DNA of 46,774 bases, taken from IMG/VR virus record IMGVR_UViG_3300025151_000064, positions 1 to 46,774 of that record, one strand, 5' to 3'. The stretch comes from a virus. Position 1 is the first letter of the stretch, and every line of letters starts with the position of its first letter. The notes beneath the pieces were generated by a model. That model saw only the letters and a program-made list of their open reading frames with translations, was not told the origin of the DNA and made no database searches. A program made the translations under genes and the position numbers. Positions 7,104 to 15,464 of this stretch are shown here, piece after piece.

Positions 7104-8619
7104 TGGACTCCTCCCGAACAAATACCAAACGATTCATGCTGCGAGTGATCGCAACGTACTTAATGTTGTATTCCTGCTCCCGCTCCCACTCCAGAGTAGC
7201 CATCGGGTGAGGCATCTTTTCTGGGTGGAGAATGAACACGTTGTCTGCTTCTAGTCCTTTTGCTCGATGTACGCTCGACAGAACAACTTTGCTCTTAGGC
7301 ATTCCAGCTTTGTCGGTGTCTGCGAATAGCTCAGTTATCCTCTCACAAACCTCACCGGCAGTGTTTAAACCCTCTGAGATCAACTTGATGCAGTTGACCT
7401 TATCCATTACTAGTTCGTACTTACTACGACTCACAGGAGCAGTCAGAGCTAACTTATCAAGTTTAGCAATCTCTTTGGTCAGGTAACCATCCAACTTGTT
7501 TTCCATGATTACAGTATCAGTAGTCTTCCAAGGCTTTCCACAAACCTTTTTGATAAGTGAATTAAGCCCTGCTCCGATATCACGACCTTGGATCATGCAG
7601 GGGATTCCCTTACGAATCATTCCGTAAGCAGCCTTCATCAAAGGGGCATTCATTCTGCAAAGAACCATATCACCCTCTTTCACAGCGTCAAACAATCCAC
7701 CAGAAGTTACATCTTCAATCACCCCTTCACAAGCATCATCCATAGCTTGGATGTCTGAAACAATGGATTGAGCAAGAGCAACGTGGCTCTTGGGGCAACG
7801 ACGAGTCACTGTCAGTGGTAGTGTGATAACTTCTCCGAGCATGTTGCTCATGTTACGCATGCTGTAAGCATCTGCTCCAGCAAATCCGTAGATAGCTTGT
7901 TTGGGGTCACCGACAATTACGATACGCTCACCTGCTTTGACAGCTAGTTGCTGACGTGACTTGTTGAGGTCCTGAGCTTCATCAACGAACAGCACATCGA
8001 ACTTGGTAACTTTCAGATCCAGAACAACCGGCAACCAGATCATGTCATCAAAATCGATAACATTGGTTTGCTCTACTGACTTTTTGAGAATGAGTCGAGT
8101 CAACTCACGGATGCGAGCTTCACTATCGTTCATGTCTAGATTGTAATGACTAACCATCGACGACCACTCACCTTCGTTGAAGTCGAGAGGCAGCATGGTG
8201 TTCTTTGCTAAGGACACAGCCTTCTTCACAAGACCGACAAAGTGCCATCCAACATTCTTGAACTCATCTTCGCCAAGAATCTCTTTCAGAATGTCTTGAG
8301 TTTTGTAGCCACTTACTTTGTGCTTCCCACAGTTGCTGTAGATAGCTTTCTTACCCAGAGAGTGCATAGTGCATGCAGTTACCCCGGCTGGAACCTTCTG
8401 CTCTAATTCAGAAGCAATGGATTTGTTGTAAGCAACCATTGCGATGTTGAGTGATGAATCAGCTTCGAGCATACGCTTGCAGCCCTCGATGCAACTAAAA
8501 GTTTTACCAGTCCCAGCACGAGCTTCAAGTACTACGTGAGAGTCGTTGTCTGTAAGAGCTTTCCAAAAAGCTTCTTGCTCAGGTGAACCAACAACTGCTT
8601 CTTGTTTGAAAAGTGACAT
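7096..8619 (-). CDS. Superfamily 1 DNA helicase (UvrD/Rep-like)
   Basis: 507 residues. Unwinds DNA with ATP, acting in replication or recombination. Visible motifs: Walker A ARAGTGKT (33-40), motif Ia AYNKSIA (about 63-69), TMHSLGKK (84-91), Walker B DEAQDL (213-218), motif III GDPKQAIYGFAGADA (237-251), a TRRCP motif IV region and, near the end, SSVHRAKGLEAD and YVAITRSMNRL (motifs V-VI). It is shorter than UvrD (about 720), as phage versions often are. The ATG at 8619 has TAAGGAA 7 bases upstream. It is the first gene of the leftward operon and faces the recombination genes across a divergent promoter region. Confidence 0.92.
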   Translation of the reverse strand: MSLFKQEAVVGSPEQEAFWKALTDNDSHVVLEARAGTGKTFSCIEGCKRMLEADSSLNIAMVAYNKSIASELEQKVPAGVTACTMHSLGKKAIYSNCGKHKVSGYKTQDILKEILGEDEFKNVGWHFVGLVKKAVSLAKNTMLPLDFNEGEWSSMVSHYNLDMNDSEARIRELTRLILKKSVEQTNVIDFDDMIWLPVVLDLKVTKFDVLFVDEAQDLNKSRQQLAVKAGERIVIVGDPKQAIYGFAGADAYSMRNMSNMLGEVITLPLTVTRRCPKSHVALAQSIVSDIQAMDDACEGVIEDVTSGGLFDAVKEGDMVLCRMNAPLMKAAYGMIRKGIPCMIQGRDIGAGLNSLIKKVCGKPWKTTDTVIMENKLDGYLTKEIAKLDKLALTAPVSRSKYELVMDKVNCIKLISEGLNTAGEVCERITELFADTDKAGMPKSKVVLSSVHRAKGLEADNVFILHPEKMPHPMATLEWEREQEYNIKYVAITRSMNRLVFVREESNE

Positions 8620-8668
8620 GTTTCTATTCCTTACGAATTTGTGAAATTAAATACTAACTGAGATACTT

Positions 8669-8697
8669 AGTCTATCGTCAGGACAAATACGCTGCAA
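8669..8697 (-). promoter_or_regulatory. Candidate promoter of the leftward operon
   Basis: Minus strand: TTGCAG (8697-8692), 17-base spacer, TAGACT (8674-8669), about 50 bases before the helicase ATG. Spacing is ideal for a sigma70-type promoter; the -10 matches 4 of 6 bases. No other gene could supply this operon from the right. Confidence 0.45.
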
Positions 8698-8737
8698 TAG
8701 GTTATCTGGGGTTTGAGCAAAATAATAGTAAGTTTTT

Positions 8738-8766
8738 TTGCCCTTGATTTATCTGGGTAGTACAAC
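8738..8766 (+). promoter_or_regulatory. Candidate promoter of the rightward recombination operon
   Basis: TTGCCC (8738-8743), 17-base spacer, TACAAC (8761-8766), about 38 bases before the ATG at 8804. Each hexamer matches the sigma70 consensus at 4 of 6 bases. A seven-T run (8733-8739) overlaps the -35. Together with the leftward promoter it makes 8620-8803 a divergent control region. Confidence 0.4.
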
Positions 8767-8803
8767 TAAACTACGTTCAGTCATTTATTTGAAAGGAAAA
8801 ACG

Positions 8804-9046
8804 ATGGCAGAGAAAAAAGAAAAACCAGTAGCAAAGAAGGTCGTGGATTCCCCTCTTCCCCCAGAAGAAAAGCCACAAGCTGCTCCAGTTCATATTGATC
8901 ACGAACTGGTAGATACAATCGAAGAACTAAAGTCTGCTGGAATAGCAGTCGATGTAATCAACGCAAACATCCCGCTCGTTCGCAAATTGCAACGAGGTGT
9001 ATGGGATCTAGAATTTACTGTGAATTGTCTGAAAGGAGACAAGTAA
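8804..9046 (+). CDS. Hypothetical protein, Lys/Pro-rich N terminus
   Basis: 80 residues from the ATG at 8804, preceded by GAAAGGA; an in-frame ATG at 8738 lies inside the putative -35 and is not used. Residues 1-30 are low complexity (KKEKPVAKK, PPEEKPQAAP), followed by a helical acidic segment (HELVDTIEELKSAGIAVDVIN). The first gene of the rightward early operon, two bases before the next gene. Function unknown; a small regulatory or adaptor protein would fit the position. Confidence 0.65.
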   Translation: MAEKKEKPVAKKVVDSPLPPEEKPQAAPVHIDHELVDTIEELKSAGIAVDVINANIPLVRKLQRGVWDLEFTVNCLKGDK

Positions 9047-9047
9047 A

Positions 9048-9536
9048 ATGCCAAGCCTAAACAAAGCCCGAGCAAAGACTAAAGCTGCGGCTAAGAAGAA
9101 GTCAGCTAAAGTCAGTGCCGCAAACCTCGACAAGTTGTTGGATATCCAATCGACACCTGATGCTCCACGAAAAACGTGGCATCGTACCCACGGCAAGAAA
9201 ACCGGATTAGGCATCATGGCCTTCTGGGCTACCTTGTTCGAAGGCAACGAGATCCTGCCAAAGAGTAAGAAGATGACCAATGCGGAAATCGAACGACAGG
9301 TTCGTCTTGAGTTTCCTCACGAGAAGACTCTGCTTGAGAACCTTGACTCCGGTCGTCAGTCGGTTAACTACTACCGACATCTCTACAACAAAGGTCGCAT
9401 GAGTAAACCTAAAGGTGTTACGCCTGAGACTCTCAGCTTTCGGTACAACGAAGATGGAGTTAAAGTTGATACTCGCTCTGGTAACAAAGTGTTGGATGCC
9501 AAAGCCATCAAAGCTATCGAGGCAAAGTATGAGTAA
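9048..9536 (+). CDS. Hypothetical basic protein of the recombination operon
   Basis: 162 residues. The N terminus is a Lys/Ala-rich tail (KARAKTKAAAKKKSAK, about 5-20) of the kind that binds nucleic acid. A central part has GKKTGLGIMAFWATLFEGNE and NAEIERQVRLEFP followed by SGRQSVNYYRHLYNKGRM (about 105-122), suggesting a helical DNA-binding domain. It is wedged between the 8804 gene and the resolvase, whose start it overlaps by 8 bases, so a role in DNA metabolism is likely. No named family was recognised. Confidence 0.65.
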   Translation: MPSLNKARAKTKAAAKKKSAKVSAANLDKLLDIQSTPDAPRKTWHRTHGKKTGLGIMAFWATLFEGNEILPKSKKMTNAEIERQVRLEFPHEKTLLENLDSGRQSVNYYRHLYNKGRMSKPKGVTPETLSFRYNEDGVKVDTRSGNKVLDAKAIKAIEAKYE

Positions 9537-9975
9537 GTACTATCTTGGAATTGACCCCGGCAAGAGTGGAGGAGTTGCTCTCGTTTCTGACGAAGAGTAT
9601 CTTGCATGGAAGATGCCAGAGACCGAAAGAGATCTTTGGGATATCATCCAGCAATATAAATCATCTATTCGATTCGGGATCATTGAGAGAGTACACAGCA
9701 GTCCACAAATGGGAGTCCGTAGTGCGTTCACGTTTGGACAAAGCTACGGATTCCTACGTGGAATGTTGATCGCAAGTGAGGTTCCGTTTGATGAGGTATC
9801 ACCTGTCAAATGGATGACCAAGCTGTCTTGTCGAACTAAAGGCAACAAGAACATCACCAAAGCCAAAGCACAGCAACTCTTCCCAGAGTTGAAAATCACA
9901 CACGCTATTGCTGATGCACTTCTAATCGCTGAGTACTGCAAGCAGATTCGATCTGGAATAGAATTTTATTCCTAA
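9529..9975 (+). CDS. RuvC-like Holliday junction resolvase
   Basis: 148 residues from the ATG at 9529, overlapping the previous stop. Cleaves branched DNA, resolving recombination and replication intermediates before packaging. The RNase H fold motifs are visible: YLGIDPGKSGGVAL (5-18, catalytic Asp 9), an acidic position in IIERVHSS (Glu about 55), then GQSYGFLRGML, and a C-terminal HAIADALLIAEYC with the final catalytic Asp. Length fits phage RuvC homologues (150-170). The next genes encode a RecB-like nuclease and a recombinase-type ATPase, consistent with a recombination operon. Confidence 0.85.
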   Translation: MSKYYLGIDPGKSGGVALVSDEEYLAWKMPETERDLWDIIQQYKSSIRFGIIERVHSSPQMGVRSAFTFGQSYGFLRGMLIASEVPFDEVSPVKWMTKLSCRTKGNKNITKAKAQQLFPELKITHAIADALLIAEYCKQIRSGIEFYS

Positions 9976-10020
9976 AGTCAGATTACCTATTGAACCGAAA
10001 ACCAGATTAGTATATAAACC

Positions 10021-10200
10021 ATGTCTCACTTCGAAATTCATTACAGTCATGACGATTGCTTTTACGAAGTAATCAGCCCACTTGGAGTGGTAGTAACCCG
10101 CTTCATTGACAAAGACCAAGCCAAACAATTTATAGAACAAACACTGAGGGGAGTAGTAGAAGATGCCTCGGAAGACGAAGACGAAGAAACCATTTCGTGA
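10021..10200 (+). CDS. Small hypothetical protein with acidic tail
   Basis: 59 residues. The N-terminal part reads MSHFEIHYSHDDCFYEVISP, followed by LGVVVTRFIDKDQAKQFIEQ: a compact beta-beta-alpha pattern typical of small phage proteins. The C terminus is strongly acidic (DASEDEDEETIS). It overlaps the next gene by 38 bases in another frame. The ribosome site is weak and the promoter-like TATATAAA just upstream is noted. Too short for routine gene callers, but composition and codon pattern look real. Confidence 0.5.
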   Translation: MSHFEIHYSHDDCFYEVISPLGVVVTRFIDKDQAKQFIEQTLRGVVEDASEDEDEETIS

Positions 10201-11134
10201 TATTGCGAAAGACGGAATCACTTATTCATTTCTGGATGAGTGGTTGCTCGACAGAGAACAAGCCAGACTGAGCTACGTAGAAGGCTGGGCTTCATCTGGA
10301 TTTAGCCAAGCGATGACCTACGGACTAGCGTTCCACGATTGCTTAGAGTGGATTGCCAAAGGACGTAGCCCAAAAACCATTCGCTGGAAGATCCTCAACC
10401 CATTCTACGAACGTAGATCTGAGAAGTTGAACGACAGCGACAAAGAACTGCTCATTAAGCTACTGAGTTTGGTTGAAGTTGCTTTCAAGCAATACGTTAA
10501 ACACTGGGAAGGCTACGATCAGAACTTCAGCTACCTGTTCTACGAAGAATCCTTCAAAGTGGACCACGTTACAACCACGGGAGCATCCATTCCCCTCAGA
10601 GGAAGATGGGATGCCGCCTACTATGATCAGGATGGTCGACTGTGGCTTATGGAGAATAAGACCAAAGCCCAAATCGACGAAGAAGCGATCATGACCGCTC
10701 TCCCGCAGGATCTGCAAACGATGCTCTACGTGCATACTTTACAGCAGCGTACTGGAAGGCAGGTTGCAGGAGTCCTGTACAACGTGGCTCGTCGACCTCT
10801 TCTGCGTCAAAAGAAAAATGAGTCGCTTGAAGAGTTTACATGGCGGGTTGAAGATGATATAGTGACACGCCCAGATTACTACTTCATGCGATGGAAGGTC
10901 GAACTACTTCCTGAAGATATTGTGAACTGGGTAGACCGAACCTTGAACCCCATTCTCGACCAAGTAGGATTGTGGTGGGAGTCCATAAAAGAAAATCCAT
11001 TTGAGCCGTGGGATTCCCCGCAGCACTTCCAGAACCCCGGAGCCTTGTTCACGAAGTATGGTAAATCAAGGTACTTTAACCTCCTTACCAGAGGTAGTAC
11101 TGAGGGCTTATACCGAAGAACCGATAGGAGCTAA
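10163..11134 (+). CDS. PD-(D/E)XK nuclease, RecB/Cas4-like exonuclease
   Basis: 323 residues. The nuclease core is seen in order: a His in AFHDCLEW (about 56-63), LRGRWDAAYYDQDG (about 143-157, metal-binding Asp), LMENKTKAQ (about 160-169, the ExK motif) and LPQDLQTMLYVHTL (about 180-193, the QxxxY motif of the RecB family). It would resect DNA ends for recombination or process replicated DNA. The ATG follows a GAGGGGAG ribosome site inside the overlapping 10021 gene. It is followed 3 bases later by a Sak4-like ATPase, a pairing common in phage recombination operons. Confidence 0.8.
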   Translation: MPRKTKTKKPFRDIAKDGITYSFLDEWLLDREQARLSYVEGWASSGFSQAMTYGLAFHDCLEWIAKGRSPKTIRWKILNPFYERRSEKLNDSDKELLIKLLSLVEVAFKQYVKHWEGYDQNFSYLFYEESFKVDHVTTTGASIPLRGRWDAAYYDQDGRLWLMENKTKAQIDEEAIMTALPQDLQTMLYVHTLQQRTGRQVAGVLYNVARRPLLRQKKNESLEEFTWRVEDDIVTRPDYYFMRWKVELLPEDIVNWVDRTLNPILDQVGLWWESIKENPFEPWDSPQHFQNPGALFTKYGKSRYFNLLTRGSTEGLYRRTDRS

Positions 11135-11137
11135 CCA

Positions 11138-11995
11138 ATGGCAAAAACTAAACAAGTCCGACGAAAAAAGAAAGCTTCATCAGGAGTCTCAGCGATACGG
11201 ATTCCATCTGTTGATGAAGTTAACGAGCCTTCCACCACATTGACGGATTATGCAATCTGTTTGTTTGGGGAGAAGGGAGTTGGTAAAACATCTCTCGCTG
11301 CTCAGTTTGAGAACTCATTAATCATCATGCTGGAACCCAAGCGTAGGAACCTGAGAATCCGTCAGGTGAACGTAGATCCAATGAGCATTCGTGACATGGA
11401 AGAGTCCAACCCAAAGATGACTCCATGGATGTTGATCAAAGAGTACACCAAAGCAGTGCTTGCAGACGACACAGTCGACACTGTAGGCATCGATACGGTG
11501 GATCGTGCATGGGAAGCTTGCATTAACCACCATTGCTTCCAGAAGGGAATCAAAGACCCTTCTGACGCAAATGACCACGGGCGTACATGGAGAGTCATCA
11601 AGGATGATTTTGAGCAAACCATGAACAAGTTGCTGTATGCTGACAAGGGATTGATCTTCATCAGCCACGCTCACCTCCGTGAAGTAGAATCGCATGAGGG
11701 TGACAACCAATGGGTTCCCACTTGCGCACCTGCTGCATGGAAGTACTTGAAAGCAGTTTGTGATCTTGCAATCCACTTCGGCTACACCGAAAGCCGCCGT
11801 GCGTTAACAGTTCGCAACCCGGGACGCATTTGGAGTTCATGCGGTCCAACGGATCAATTCAGGACTGCTGATGGAACTCCTATTGAAACATTTTTTTCTG
11901 GTAACTCTCACGAGGAGAGCTACAAAATTTTAACCGATGCATTCAACAATGAGATTGACGAATCGTTGATTGCATCCACTTCAACAATTGTTTGA
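11138..11995 (+). CDS. Sak4-like / AAA_24 recombination ATPase
   Basis: 285 residues. The Walker A box is GEKGVGKTS (about 46-54). VGIDTVDRAWEA (about 115-126) is the Walker B region, and LIFISHAHLREV (about 170-181) provides the conserved His of phage RecA-like (Sak4, AAA_24) ATPases. Such proteins promote single-strand annealing together with a phage SSB. The N-terminal 25 residues are a basic tail. AGGAG lies 8 bases before the start, and the SSB-like gene follows within 13 bases. Family assignment is from motifs and context. Confidence 0.8.
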   Translation: MAKTKQVRRKKKASSGVSAIRIPSVDEVNEPSTTLTDYAICLFGEKGVGKTSLAAQFENSLIIMLEPKRRNLRIRQVNVDPMSIRDMEESNPKMTPWMLIKEYTKAVLADDTVDTVGIDTVDRAWEACINHHCFQKGIKDPSDANDHGRTWRVIKDDFEQTMNKLLYADKGLIFISHAHLREVESHEGDNQWVPTCAPAAWKYLKAVCDLAIHFGYTESRRALTVRNPGRIWSSCGPTDQFRTADGTPIETFFSGNSHEESYKILTDAFNNEIDESLIASTSTIV

Positions 11996-12008
11996 AAGGA
12001 ACTGAACT

Positions 12009-12722
12009 ATGGCTCGTGAAAAACAAGCCCAAGGATTTGCCGCCGCTGTCAAGAAAGTCGGAAACGATGCATGGGAGCAAGGCAAAAGTAATGTCAAAAG
12101 TGGTGGCTCGTATGAGCAGCAACCTATTGACGATGGAACTTATGTAGCCACTGTCGAGTCTGGTCGTACCGGAACCGATAAGAATGGCAACCCATACGTA
12201 GCCTTTGATTTCAAAGTCTTGCGTGGGGAATTTCAGGGAGTGCGTGTGAACAAATTCCACTCCATCGCAGAGAAGGGCAAGCGTACTCTTGAGCAAGCTC
12301 TTGGTAGCCTGCTGACCGATGTGAGTCGATTAGCGTCTCAGGATGTAGCTGATATTCAGCCTGAAGATGTAGAGACTCTTGTTGGGGATCTCAACGATGA
12401 GAATCCAGTTGTACAGATTGCTGTAGTGAACTCCGAATACAACGGTAACAACTACATCAACGTGTATGTTAACAAGCGACTGGAAGACTCAGACGCTCCA
12501 GCAATTGGTTCCTCTGACGACAGTGATGGTGAAGATGATCCTGAAGTCGGTGATTGGTACGAGTACACTCCACCAAAACGAAAGACTCCTGTTAATGTGG
12601 AAGTCATGGCGGTTGATTCTGACGAAGAGACTGTTGACCTGAAGACGCAGGAGGACAAGACTTTCGATGGAGTTGCTTGGGATGATCTCGGCGATTACAT
12701 CGGGGATGATATCCCGTTTTAA
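12009..12722 (+). CDS. Single-stranded DNA-binding protein, DUF669-like with an SSB-type tip
   Basis: 237 residues. The N-terminal half has a beta-rich oligonucleotide-binding pattern: DGTYVATVESGRTGTDKNGNPYVAFDFKVLRG (about 42-73), similar to DUF669 proteins found beside Sak4. A highly acidic region (DDSDGEDDPEVGDWYE) is followed by a second small beta domain (NVEVMAVDSDEETVDLK). The last residues are GDDIPF, matching the acidic DDIPF tip with which bacterial SSB recruits partner proteins. A terminator follows immediately, ending the operon that starts near 8773. Confidence 0.8.
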   Translation: MAREKQAQGFAAAVKKVGNDAWEQGKSNVKSGGSYEQQPIDDGTYVATVESGRTGTDKNGNPYVAFDFKVLRGEFQGVRVNKFHSIAEKGKRTLEQALGSLLTDVSRLASQDVADIQPEDVETLVGDLNDENPVVQIAVVNSEYNGNNYINVYVNKRLEDSDAPAIGSSDDSDGEDDPEVGDWYEYTPPKRKTPVNVEVMAVDSDEETVDLKTQEDKTFDGVAWDDLGDYIGDDIPF

Positions 12723-12743
12723 CGATACCTCTACTGCCCTGAG

Positions 12744-12780
12744 AGGGAGGGTGTGTTCGCATGCCCTCCCTTTCTTTTTT
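12744..12780 (+). terminator. Strong intrinsic terminator
   Basis: Stem AGGGAGGGTGTG (12744-12755), TTCG tetraloop (12756-12759), CATGCCCTCCCT (12760-12771), then TTCTTTTTT. The 12-bp stem has two G-U pairs. It ends the recombination operon 20 bases after the SSB-like gene. Confidence 0.9.
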
Positions 12781-12792
12781 AAGGAACCGAAC

Positions 12793-12948
12793 ATGAAGTG
12801 CTATTGTTGCGACGAAAACCTAATTTGGGGTGGCGATGAAAATTGTGACGATGATGATAATTTTGAAATTATGACAAACTTAAGCTGCTCAAAATGTGAA
12901 GCGTTTGTCATTGTTTACTGGCAGAAGAAAGAGGAGGAGTCATGCTAA
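12793..12948 (+). CDS. Small zinc-finger protein
   Basis: 51 residues with AAGGAA 6 bases before the ATG at 12793. Two Cys pairs, CYCC (positions 3-6) and CSKC (about 32-35), are separated by an acidic stretch (DENCDDDDNFE), as in a zinc ribbon. It overlaps the polymerase start by 7 bases. Likely a small metal-binding accessory protein; role unknown. Confidence 0.65.
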   Translation: MKCYCCDENLIWGGDENCDDDDNFEIMTNLSCSKCEAFVIVYWQKKEEESC

Positions 12949-14873
12949 TTGCTCTCGACACTGAGACCACTGGGGTAGACATGTTCCACGGAGCAACCCC
13001 ATTCGCAGTCACGACCTGCGATGAAAACGGATTAACAAAGCTTTGGGAGTGGCCTGTAGACCCTCACACCAGACAAGTCATGGCTCCTGAAGAGGAGGTT
13101 CATGAACTCGTAGATTACATCTATGGATCTACGCTCGTATTTCACAACATCAAGTTCGATGTAAAAGCCCTGCGTAACTTGGGGATCAGGCTCGTATTCA
13201 AAGACTCAGGATGGGCCTCAGCACCGTACGTAGATCATAAGTTCGAAGCAGTTCTGGAAGGCTTCGAGGATACCTTATTGGCATCTCATGTTTGCAACAG
13301 TGAAGAGTCTCATGGCCTGAAGTACTTAGCTGATAACTACCTCGATATCATGGAAGATGATCAGGAGGAGCTTCTGGACGCAGTCCGAGCAGCTAGAAGA
13401 TCAGCGAAGGCTAAAGGCTGGACTCTTGGCAAAGCCCTGAGCAACACCTCTTCAACTCACTGCGACTACTGGCTACCGAAAGCAGTCGACCCAGAGTCGA
13501 AGGTTCTAGAGAGGTATGCTGTTCAGGATGCAGTAAGAACTATCCTGCTGTGGATGATGTATCGAGTTGTCCTGAAGGAAGAGAAGCTGCAAGAGCATTA
13601 CGAGACCCGCAAACAGCTTGTCCCCCTTACCTTCAGAATGGAGCAATCAGGTATCACGCTAAAGCCTCGTACACTTACCAAAGAGATCAAGAGGTACACT
13701 GAAGCTGCTGAAGAGTGCGAAGAGGCTTGCATCGAGATGGTAGCTAAGAAGGGGCTGCTCGACGACGAGTTCAACATTCGTTCCGGGATACAGATATCCA
13801 AAGTGCTGTATGGTGATCCTGATGGAGATACCCCTGCTCGCCAGAAAGGATTGAATTGCCCCGTCATTGAGACAACCAAGACGGGAGCCAGTACATCAGC
13901 TAGCACTTTGCTGGAGTTGTATCGTGGTCACGTTGGAAAGAGATCCCACGCTAGACCGTTTATATCGAATATACTAACTCATAGGAAGAATCAAACCTGC
14001 TCACAGTATCTCACGAGCTACAAAAACCTATCACTGAAGGAGGGTAAGAGAACTGTTCTTCATCCATCGTTCAATCAAACAGGAACCAGAACCACTCGGT
14101 GGTCATCAAGTAACCCCAATGGACAAAACATCGGGGCGGGAGGCAAAGATGCGTTCGGAGTGGCTGTGGACGATTTCTGTCTTCGGGATGTGTTTGGTCC
14201 TCCCAATGGGCGTGTCTGGTTTTCCGCTGATTATAGTCAGTTGGAGCTTCGGATATTGGCTGTGCTTGCGAAAGAGGAAAAGCTATTACGAGCATTTGAA
14301 GAGGGACAGGATATCCACACCCTTACTGCTGACTCCTGTTCCATTAGTCGGAAGGCGGCTAAAGGAGTTAATTACGGACTCATTTATGGGGCAGGGAAAG
14401 CGAAGCTAGAAGCCATGACTGGCGTGAAGAACTTCGACAAGGTTTTCAAAGAAGCCTTTCCCGGCATTGGTAACTTCATGGATCAGACTTCGAAGGAAGT
14501 CAATCGCACTGGATGCGTGAGAACCATCAGTGGTTACAAGCTTCAGGTTCCTGAAGAGAAGCCTTACATCGGAACCAACTATAAGATCCAAGGCTCTGCT
14601 GGTGATATACTGAACCACGCAATGATAGCTGTCAGCAACTGGTTGAAGCCTGACGACGACTTCCCGAAGAATGACAAAGGTAAACTTATCATGTGCATTC
14701 ACGATGAGCTTGTTATCGATTACGACAAGTCAGTCGGTCGTAAGAAGCTATCTGCGGTCCCCCGCAACATCAAGAGACTGATGGAGTCCGCTGGTGATAT
14801 GTTTGAGATTGTTACACCAGTTGACGTAGATCGAATTGACAACCGCTGGTCAGATAAACAGGGAGTAGAGTGA
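12942..14873 (+). CDS. DNA polymerase, family A (Pol I / T7-like) with 3'-5' exonuclease
   Basis: 643 residues, near the size of T7 gp5 (704). The exonuclease domain has Exo I DTETTG (6-11), Exo II FHNIKFD (about 66-72) and Exo III YAVQDAVRT. The polymerase domain has motif A DYSQLELRILA (430-440), motif B RKAAKGVNYGLIYG (470-483) and motif C HDELVID (587-593). In motif B the position equivalent to E. coli Phe762 is Tyr478, as in T7 polymerase; in viral surveys Tyr/Phe there is more frequent in virulent phages and Leu in temperate ones. No 5'-3' exonuclease domain. GGAGGAG lies before the start. Confidence 0.95.
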   Translation: MLIALDTETTGVDMFHGATPFAVTTCDENGLTKLWEWPVDPHTRQVMAPEEEVHELVDYIYGSTLVFHNIKFDVKALRNLGIRLVFKDSGWASAPYVDHKFEAVLEGFEDTLLASHVCNSEESHGLKYLADNYLDIMEDDQEELLDAVRAARRSAKAKGWTLGKALSNTSSTHCDYWLPKAVDPESKVLERYAVQDAVRTILLWMMYRVVLKEEKLQEHYETRKQLVPLTFRMEQSGITLKPRTLTKEIKRYTEAAEECEEACIEMVAKKGLLDDEFNIRSGIQISKVLYGDPDGDTPARQKGLNCPVIETTKTGASTSASTLLELYRGHVGKRSHARPFISNILTHRKNQTCSQYLTSYKNLSLKEGKRTVLHPSFNQTGTRTTRWSSSNPNGQNIGAGGKDAFGVAVDDFCLRDVFGPPNGRVWFSADYSQLELRILAVLAKEEKLLRAFEEGQDIHTLTADSCSISRKAAKGVNYGLIYGAGKAKLEAMTGVKNFDKVFKEAFPGIGNFMDQTSKEVNRTGCVRTISGYKLQVPEEKPYIGTNYKIQGSAGDILNHAMIAVSNWLKPDDDFPKNDKGKLIMCIHDELVIDYDKSVGRKKLSAVPRNIKRLMESAGDMFEIVTPVDVDRIDNRWSDKQGVE

Positions 14874-15133
14874 TGGGGCGTAAACATAAAAAAGAAGAAA
14901 AGGAACGAATCATCCTGAGGCCATGTCCATTCTGCGGACATGAAGCAGAAGAGTTTCATTCCCTCCAGAATGTTCCACTCAGCCTCCCTTCAGGATATGG
15001 CTGCAAGAGTTGTGGAGTCCAACGTGAGACTGCTGAACAATGGAACCAGAGAGCCAAATGGTCTGAGATGTGTGCATTCATGTACAGACTTGGTTGGAGC
15101 GATGCTCAGGAGAAATTAAATGATTCGCATTAA
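14873..15133 (+). CDS. Lar-like zinc-ribbon protein, copy 1
   Basis: 86 residues from the ATG at 14873, which overlaps the last base of the polymerase stop. The core LRPCPFCGHEAEEF (about 15-28), then GCKSCGV and TAEQWNQRA (about 44-62), matches the Lar (restriction alleviation) zinc-ribbon layout CPFCG...C..CG...A...WN.R. E. coli Lar modulates type I restriction; most phage members have no tested function. A helical extension (MCAFMYRLGWSDAQEKL) follows. A related gene lies directly downstream. Confidence 0.75.
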   Translation: MGRKHKKEEKERIILRPCPFCGHEAEEFHSLQNVPLSLPSGYGCKSCGVQRETAEQWNQRAKWSEMCAFMYRLGWSDAQEKLNDSH

Positions 15134-15344
15134 TCGTGATACCTTTAGGGATCTTGTTGAGAAGAACAACCCGGTGAAACCTTGTCCATTCTGCGGACAC
15201 TTCTACCCACAACTTCTGGAGAGCAGTGATCTCTGCTGGATCAACTGCTTAGACTGCGATTGTGATGGGCCACCAAAAGAAACCCCAGACAAAGCAATCG
15301 AAGCTTGGAACACTCGTCCCTATCTGGGCGATGGTAAGAAATAA
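15120..15344 (+). CDS. Lar-like zinc-ribbon protein, copy 2
   Basis: 74 residues, overlapping the previous gene by 14 bases. It shows VKPCPFCGHFYPQ (about 19-31), WINCLDCDCDGP and DKAIEAWNTRP, the same CPFCG...C..C...A...WN.R framework as its neighbour. The pair therefore looks like a tandem duplication that has diverged. Possible anti-restriction role by family analogy only. Confidence 0.75.
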   Translation: MIRINRDTFRDLVEKNNPVKPCPFCGHFYPQLLESSDLCWINCLDCDCDGPPKETPDKAIEAWNTRPYLGDGKK

Positions 15345-15347
15345 ATC

Positions 15348-15386
15348 TGAATTAAATTCACAAAATAGTAACCTATGGGGGTTTAC
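15348..15386 (+). promoter_or_regulatory. Palindromic operator-like motif plus conserved box (site 1)
   Basis: TGAATTAAATTCAC at 15348-15361 is 14 of the 15 bases of the palindrome found perfectly at 18347 and 26865, followed by AAAATAGTAACCTATGGGGG. The next 40 bases (TTTACAT...GGTATAT) look like a promoter but no hexamer pair has ideal spacing. Lies in the 120-bp gap before the 15465 gene. Confidence 0.5.
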
Positions 15387-15464
15387 ATACCGATAAGGTT
15401 TGTAGTAAGGTATATGAAGTTGGGAAACGGTTCCCACAAAAACAAACCCTAGAGGAGACATCAC

